A DNA stretch of 64,000 nucleotides, from positions 62,001-126,000 of the forward strand of contig CAYLRN010000008.1 in the NCBI GenBank assembly GCA_964386385.1. The letters run 5' to 3'. The notes under the pieces were generated by a model. The model was given only the letters and a program-made list of their open reading frames with translations, had not been told where the DNA came from and made no database searches. Positions 60,590-64,000 of this stretch are shown here, piece by piece (within the stretch, counting starts at the first letter, position 1; every line of letters begins with the position of its first letter). The stretch comes from RUG572 sp964386385 (GTDB taxonomy: Bacteria; Verrucomicrobiota; Kiritimatiellia; RFP12; UBA1067). The translations under genes and the position numbers were made by a program.

Positions 60590-60745
60590 CTACATGGCTT
60601 CCGAAAAGAAACAGGACGATGGCGGACGAAATCCGGAATCAAAGGAAATCGCAATGTGTCGCTGCGGCAAAAACGAAGCAGGAACAGGGTTGTTCCCGCA
60701 GAATGCGTACAGGTTCTCGCCGCCATTTTCCTCGATTGGGCAATG
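60590..60745 (-). pseudogene. Displaced RHS core fragment
   Basis: CPIEENGGENLYAFCGNN is a diverged copy of the RHS core end DPIGEDGGLNLYTFCGNN found in the adjacent RHS gene. It is followed by a short unrelated tail (PVPASFLPQRHIAIS). Displaced core-plus-tip pieces downstream of an RHS gene are known from tip exchange; this one seems to have lost its toxin to the IS30 insertion or deletion. Confidence 0.65.
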
Positions 60746-60779
60746 GCTGCCTTTGTCGTTCAGTACATTGAGACCACCG

Positions 60780-61193
60780 TCATTCCGGCATACAGGGAAA
60801 CAAGTACGCAAATAGCATGCATAAGAAAAACATGACGACATCGCCCAATCGAGAATAGACCACGTAACGATCACATGGAATTATTGAAAATGGAATCCTC
60901 AAGATTAGCATGCCTGCCCATATCGCGCCAAGAATCACTACTTCAATAAGATTAGCAAGGCTCTTTGAACCTGCACCTGGCAAGATTGTGCACAAAGCAT
61001 AAAATGGGGATGACAGCATTGCAACGGCAAAATCAGACCAAATAAAAAAGCCTCTCGCAACAGGTTTGCCCCAAAAGAGTCGAACGGCAATACGAACAAG
61101 CAACGCCGTCGTCGCCGCCAAAAGCGGAAGCGGCAAAAAAAGGAAAACACTTGCCGTCAAAATCCCCCCTATAATGTGAATTATCGCATCCAT
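60780..61193 (-). CDS. Membrane immunity-type protein for the RHS tip
   Basis: 137 residues from ATG 61193, which overlaps the RHS stop by 13 bases. It is strongly hydrophobic with four likely membrane helices (IIHIIGGILTASVFLFLPLP, LLAATTALLVRIAVRLF, ANLIEVVILGAIWAGMLIL, VVMFFLCMLFAYLF). Low GC, like the RHS tip and unlike the RHS core. A small gene with this overlap immediately after an RHS C-terminal tip is normally the cognate immunity protein, but no family is recognised. Confidence 0.6.
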   Translation of the reverse strand: MDAIIHIIGGILTASVFLFLPLPLLAATTALLVRIAVRLFWGKPVARGFFIWSDFAVAMLSSPFYALCTILPGAGSKSLANLIEVVILGAIWAGMLILRIPFSIIPCDRYVVYSRLGDVVMFFLCMLFAYLFPCMPE

Positions 61194-64000
61194 AGCAGCT
61201 GTCCTTCCTTTCTGCCAAAACATTCGCACATGACTTGTTCATCATTAAGCAACTCGGCATATTTTTGGCGTAAACGATTGGCGTATGATTGGCAATTGTC
61301 ACGTTTGGGCAAAAAGCCCAAATAATTGTACGGATGCGGCTGCACCATGGAAACAGCCTTTTTCATTACGCAATCATCATATCCTGAATCAGTCACGACA
61401 TATTTGTACTTGCTTCTATACGGATCATTTTTAACCATGCCATCATCAAAATAACCGATATCATCCAAGGGGTTGTCAGGAGTGCCGTAGAATAGTTGTT
61501 CATGAGACAATTCGATATCAAATTTATCCAAGAAACCATTGTCTGAAAAGCGATTGCTCCATCCATATCCTGCCAATTCCCGCTTTGCGAAATACGCATG
61601 TCCGTCCTTGTCGTAGTTTACAATCGCGTTGTTCCCGCAGAACGTATACAGGTTCAGCCCGCCGTCCTCCCCGATCGGGTCGCGGCTGAGCCAGCGCATG
61701 AGGAATGGCGAGTAGAAGCGGCAGCCGTAGTAGCAGAGGCCGGTTTCCGGATCGAAGCACTTCGTTGAGAAGCGGTGGCGGAAGAGATGGGCGAGCGGAC
61801 CGGTTGCGGAGACGGTCTTGCCGAATGCGTCGTATGTGTACTGCGCGACGGTGCTGCCGTTGGTGTCAAGGTAGCGCCTGACGTTGCCGTTGCCGTCGTA
61901 GGTGGGGACATATGGAATGTCGTCTACTGTGATGTACAGCAGTCCGCCGATTCCGCCGGCGTCATGGAATGTGCCGGAGAGGTCCTTGCCCCAGTAGTAG
62001 CGGATTGTCGATGTCGTGCCGTCTACGCGGACGATGCGTTCCACGATAAGGTTCCAGCCATCGTAGAAGAAGACGGTCGTCGCGTCGGAAGCGGCCTGGC
62101 GGACGCGGCGGCCTTTCGCGTCGTACGAGTTCGCGACGAGAAGGACGCCGTTCGACGAGATTGTCGACAGGCGGCCGGCTGAATCGTAGGCGTATTCCCA
62201 TTCGCCGCACCGCGTCATGTTGCCGTCGGCGTCGTAGTGGGGGATCGTCTCACACGGAGGCGCGGAGGCACGGAGAGACGTATACTGGTTGAGGGCGTTG
62301 GCCGTGTAGGTGTTCGTGACACCGCTGAGCGAGGAAACCAGAAGATTCCCGATGCCGTCGTAACAGTACGAATCCTCCTCTGGACCCCCTGCGTCTCTGC
62401 GCGAGAACACCACCTCCCCACGTCCGCCGTAGCCGAACCTGTCGCCGTTGCGCGACACGGGACGGTTGAGCGCATCGTATGCGTAGGCAATGTCTTCAAC
62501 GACAGCGCCATTGACGGAATTCACGATGCCCGCCACGAGCGAACGGCGGAAAGCGTCGCGGGCGACGCTTCGCGTGAACATCACGCCGTTGGAGAGCGTC
62601 AGCGTGCAGCCCGCGTCAAGCCTTTCGGGCGTGTAGGCGTATCCGATGACGGCGATTGCGTTGGAGATGGCGGCAACGTTTCCGTCCTCGGCGTATGCGT
62701 AGCGGAGCGAATAGCCGGCGGACGGGATGGAGAGACCGGCAGGCCTGTCCTGCGAATCAAGCGAACGCACAATCTCAACCGCATCACCGCCGACGCTCAC
62801 CGTTTCGTTCGTCGCCGCGCCGCCATCCGCAAGCGAATAGGATGCTGACGCGGCGGCGTTCGATTCCGACACAATCCGTCCGTATGTGTCGCGTACGGTG
62901 AGTGTGTCGCTTTCGCCGTCGCCTGACAGCGTTCCGACAGTCCGCCGGCGTTCGTCGTAGACGTTCTCCGTCCACCGTCCGCCTGCGTACTCCGTACGGA
63001 GTGGAAGGCCGTCGGGCGTGTGGCTGTGCGTGACCGTCGAGCCGTCGGCGTAGGTCTTCGCCGTGCAAAGCCCCGTCGCCGCGTCGTACGTCCATCGGGT
63101 CTCGTCCCACTCCGCGCCGTCGCTGGTCGTGGAAAGCGAGATGCGCCGTCCCTGCGTGTCGTAGGCATGGCGTACCGGATACGTCGCGCCGTCCTCGGAA
63201 AGGATGCGCCCCAACGAGTCGTAGGTGCGATGGACGGCGTTGCCGAGCGCATCCGTGGTCACTGTGCGGTTTCCGAGCGCATCGTATCCGTACGTCTCCG
63301 CAACGGCGCCGGTGGCGTTCGTGTAGGTGCGCATTGCGACGACGTCGCCCGCTGGCGAGTAGGCGAACGACCGTAGCGGAAGCGGTTCGCCGTTCCCGGT
63401 ACGGCGGAACGTCGTCGCGACGCGGCCGAATGCGTCGTATGCGATGGCGGTCGCCGTGCCGGCGGTCCCGTTCGTGAGGACGAGGCCATGAAGCGAATGG
63501 CGGACGACCGGGGCGGCGAAGGAGGACGCGACCGTCTCCGTTTCGATGCCGGTGGATGGGTTGAATGCGGTGATTATTTCGGTGCGGCGGCCGATGGGCG
63601 GCCGCCCCGCCGTTTCGACGACATGGCGGCGAATGGCGTCCGAAAGGCCCGTGAGCCGTGTGCGCGTGACGGCGAGCGAATTCGTGTCTGGTCCGGCAAG
63701 CGTTGAGGTCTCCACGCGCCACGCGACGTTCGACGGGTCGGTCTCGTAGGTCACGTCCGTGCGGTTAGTCACGCCGTCCTGCGCCACGCCGACCTGTTCG
63801 CCGCAGACGCCGTGCAGAAAATGCGCCGTGCGCGGCGCAAGGCCTGGCGCATGGACGGTCGCCGACAGCAGCCGCGAAGTCGTCCCGTCGTAGGCGTTGG
63901 AGGTGACGATGGTCGCCCCGTCCGCGCCCGGCGCGGAGGACGTGACGAGACGGCCGAGGAGGTCGCAGGTCGAGACGGAGTTCGTGACGGTGCCGCAGTC
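61181..64000 (-). CDS. RHS repeat protein with polymorphic C-terminal tip (5' end outside window)
   Basis: At least 939 residues; the frame is open to base 64000 and the true start is beyond the window. Repeated YD motifs (RTYDSLGRI, YTYDAFGKTV) wrap as an RHS shell. The conserved core end is DPIGEDGGLNLYTFCGNN, after which about 150 residues of low-GC, unrelated tip follow (KRELAGYGWSNRF, then DNCQSYANRLRQKY near the end). The Cys/His-bearing tip may be the toxic effector, perhaps a cysteine-type hydrolase, but no family is certain. Two short inserts match the CACAGAG repeat family (RASAPPCET and SRRDAGGPE). Confidence 0.85.
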   Translation of the reverse strand, partial: DCGTVTNSVSTCDLLGRLVTSSAPGADGATIVTSNAYDGTTSRLLSATVHAPGLAPRTAHFLHGVCGEQVGVAQDGVTNRTDVTYETDPSNVAWRVETSTLAGPDTNSLAVTRTRLTGLSDAIRRHVVETAGRPPIGRRTEIITAFNPSTGIETETVASSFAAPVVRHSLHGLVLTNGTAGTATAIAYDAFGRVATTFRRTGNGEPLPLRSFAYSPAGDVVAMRTYTNATGAVAETYGYDALGNRTVTTDALGNAVHRTYDSLGRILSEDGATYPVRHAYDTQGRRISLSTTSDGAEWDETRWTYDAATGLCTAKTYADGSTVTHSHTPDGLPLRTEYAGGRWTENVYDERRRTVGTLSGDGESDTLTVRDTYGRIVSESNAAASASYSLADGGAATNETVSVGGDAVEIVRSLDSQDRPAGLSIPSAGYSLRYAYAEDGNVAAISNAIAVIGYAYTPERLDAGCTLTLSNGVMFTRSVARDAFRRSLVAGIVNSVNGAVVEDIAYAYDALNRPVSRNGDRFGYGGRGEVVFSRRDAGGPEEDSYCYDGIGNLLVSSLSGVTNTYTANALNQYTSLRASAPPCETIPHYDADGNMTRCGEWEYAYDSAGRLSTISSNGVLLVANSYDAKGRRVRQAASDATTVFFYDGWNLIVERIVRVDGTTSTIRYYWGKDLSGTFHDAGGIGGLLYITVDDIPYVPTYDGNGNVRRYLDTNGSTVAQYTYDAFGKTVSATGPLAHLFRHRFSTKCFDPETGLCYYGCRFYSPFLMRWLSRDPIGEDGGLNLYTFCGNNAIVNYDKDGHAYFAKRELAGYGWSNRFSDNGFLDKFDIELSHEQLFYGTPDNPLDDIGYFDDGMVKNDPYRSKYKYVVTDSGYDDCVMKKAVSMVQPHPYNYLGFLPKRDNCQSYANRLRQKYAELLNDEQVMCECFGRKEGQLLWMR
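62247..62280. repeat. CACGGAGGC-type repeat inside the RHS gene
   Basis: TCTCACACGGAGGCGCGGAGG and on to CACGGAGAGACG, a variant of the CACAGAG repeat, translated in frame as part of a linker. Confidence 0.7.
62390..62406. repeat. Second CACAGAG-type repeat arm inside the RHS gene
   Basis: CTGCGTCTCTGCGCGAG, the opposite arm of the same repeat family, 110 bases from the first; in frame in the RHS protein. Confidence 0.6.

Noticed and set aside
63580..63610. Possible further palindromic element in the RHS gene (GGGCGGCCGCCCCGCC)
   Set aside because: It is palindromic but lacks the GTAGGGC flank and the typical loop, so it was not counted as a family member.
1..64000. CRISPR arrays, tRNA and rRNA genes
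   Set aside because: No regularly spaced direct repeats of CRISPR type and no recognisable tRNA or rRNA sequence were seen on reading; short tRNAs could be missed without a covariance search.

Overview
The window comes from a high-GC bacterium, most likely of the PVC superphylum (Kiritimatiellota, Lentisphaerota or Verrucomicrobiota type, probably host-associated or anaerobic). The supporting gene content is a secreted glycerophosphodiesterase with autotransporter-type beta-strand repeats, a DUF1080 sugar hydrolase, sugar-processing enzymes, a type III glutamine synthetase, divergent pseudopilins and an RHS protein. This placement is inferred from gene content, since there is no rRNA in the window. 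GC drops in the regions that look recently acquired (about 44.9-45.7 kb, 52.0-53.5 kb and 60.5-61.6 kb).

Layout. 0-2.7 kb: sugar catabolism (end of a sorbitol/sorbose-phosphate dehydrogenase-type gene, a Gfo/Idh/MocA oxidoreductase, and a convergent Tat-exported sugar isomerase-like protein). 2.7-14.4 kb: housekeeping genes (rplU-rpmA, ruvC, lgt, rpsO-pnp) mixed with a secreted GDPD/beta-helix protein, a DedA protein, a PP-loop thiolase-type protein and rhaD. 14.5-24 kb: a GH36/GH31-clan glycosidase with an unknown protein and an HTH-PTS EIIA protein, a secreted beta-helix protein, a glycosyltransferase and glutamine synthetase III. 24.3-29.8 kb: a two-gene restriction system (split adenine methylase plus a GIY-YIG-like/SF2 helicase/methylase fusion) bracketed by matching hairpin repeats. 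29.8-31.7 kb: a DUF1080 protein and a DUF5009-type acyltransferase. 32.0-52.0 kb: a nearly gapless co-directional run, beginning with a flavodoxin, then a type IV pilus/type II secretion-like machine (three pseudopilins, L- and M-like proteins, GspE, GspF, P-like protein, secretin, PilT), a Sel1-repeat protein, a HutW/ChuW-like radical SAM enzyme, a complete ECF transporter (S, T, double ATPase) and an ABC exporter. 52.0-59.2 kb: a defence island (polyvalent-kinase pseudogene, N6-methylase plus PD-(D/E)xK nuclease behind a possible attenuator, C5-methylase plus TdeIII-type nuclease). 59.2-64 kb: debris of an IS30 transposase and RHS fragments, then an RHS gene (5' end outside the window) with a distinctive C-terminal tip and an overlapping membrane immunity-type gene.

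The most striking signals are not single genes. (1) One family of short palindromic elements (8-9 bp stem, 4-nt loop, compensatory stem changes between copies) sits in an intergenic cluster and is also inserted in frame, in two different reading frames, inside three protein genes. (2) A second dispersed repeat (CACAGAG/CTCTGTG type) has supplied the C-terminus of the ECF T protein and linkers in the RHS protein. (3) Three promoters end 7-8 nt from an ATG, suggesting leaderless transcripts. (4) A possible attenuator precedes a restriction-modification pair. (5) A radical SAM HutW-like enzyme coupled to an ECF importer suggests anaerobic heme salvage.
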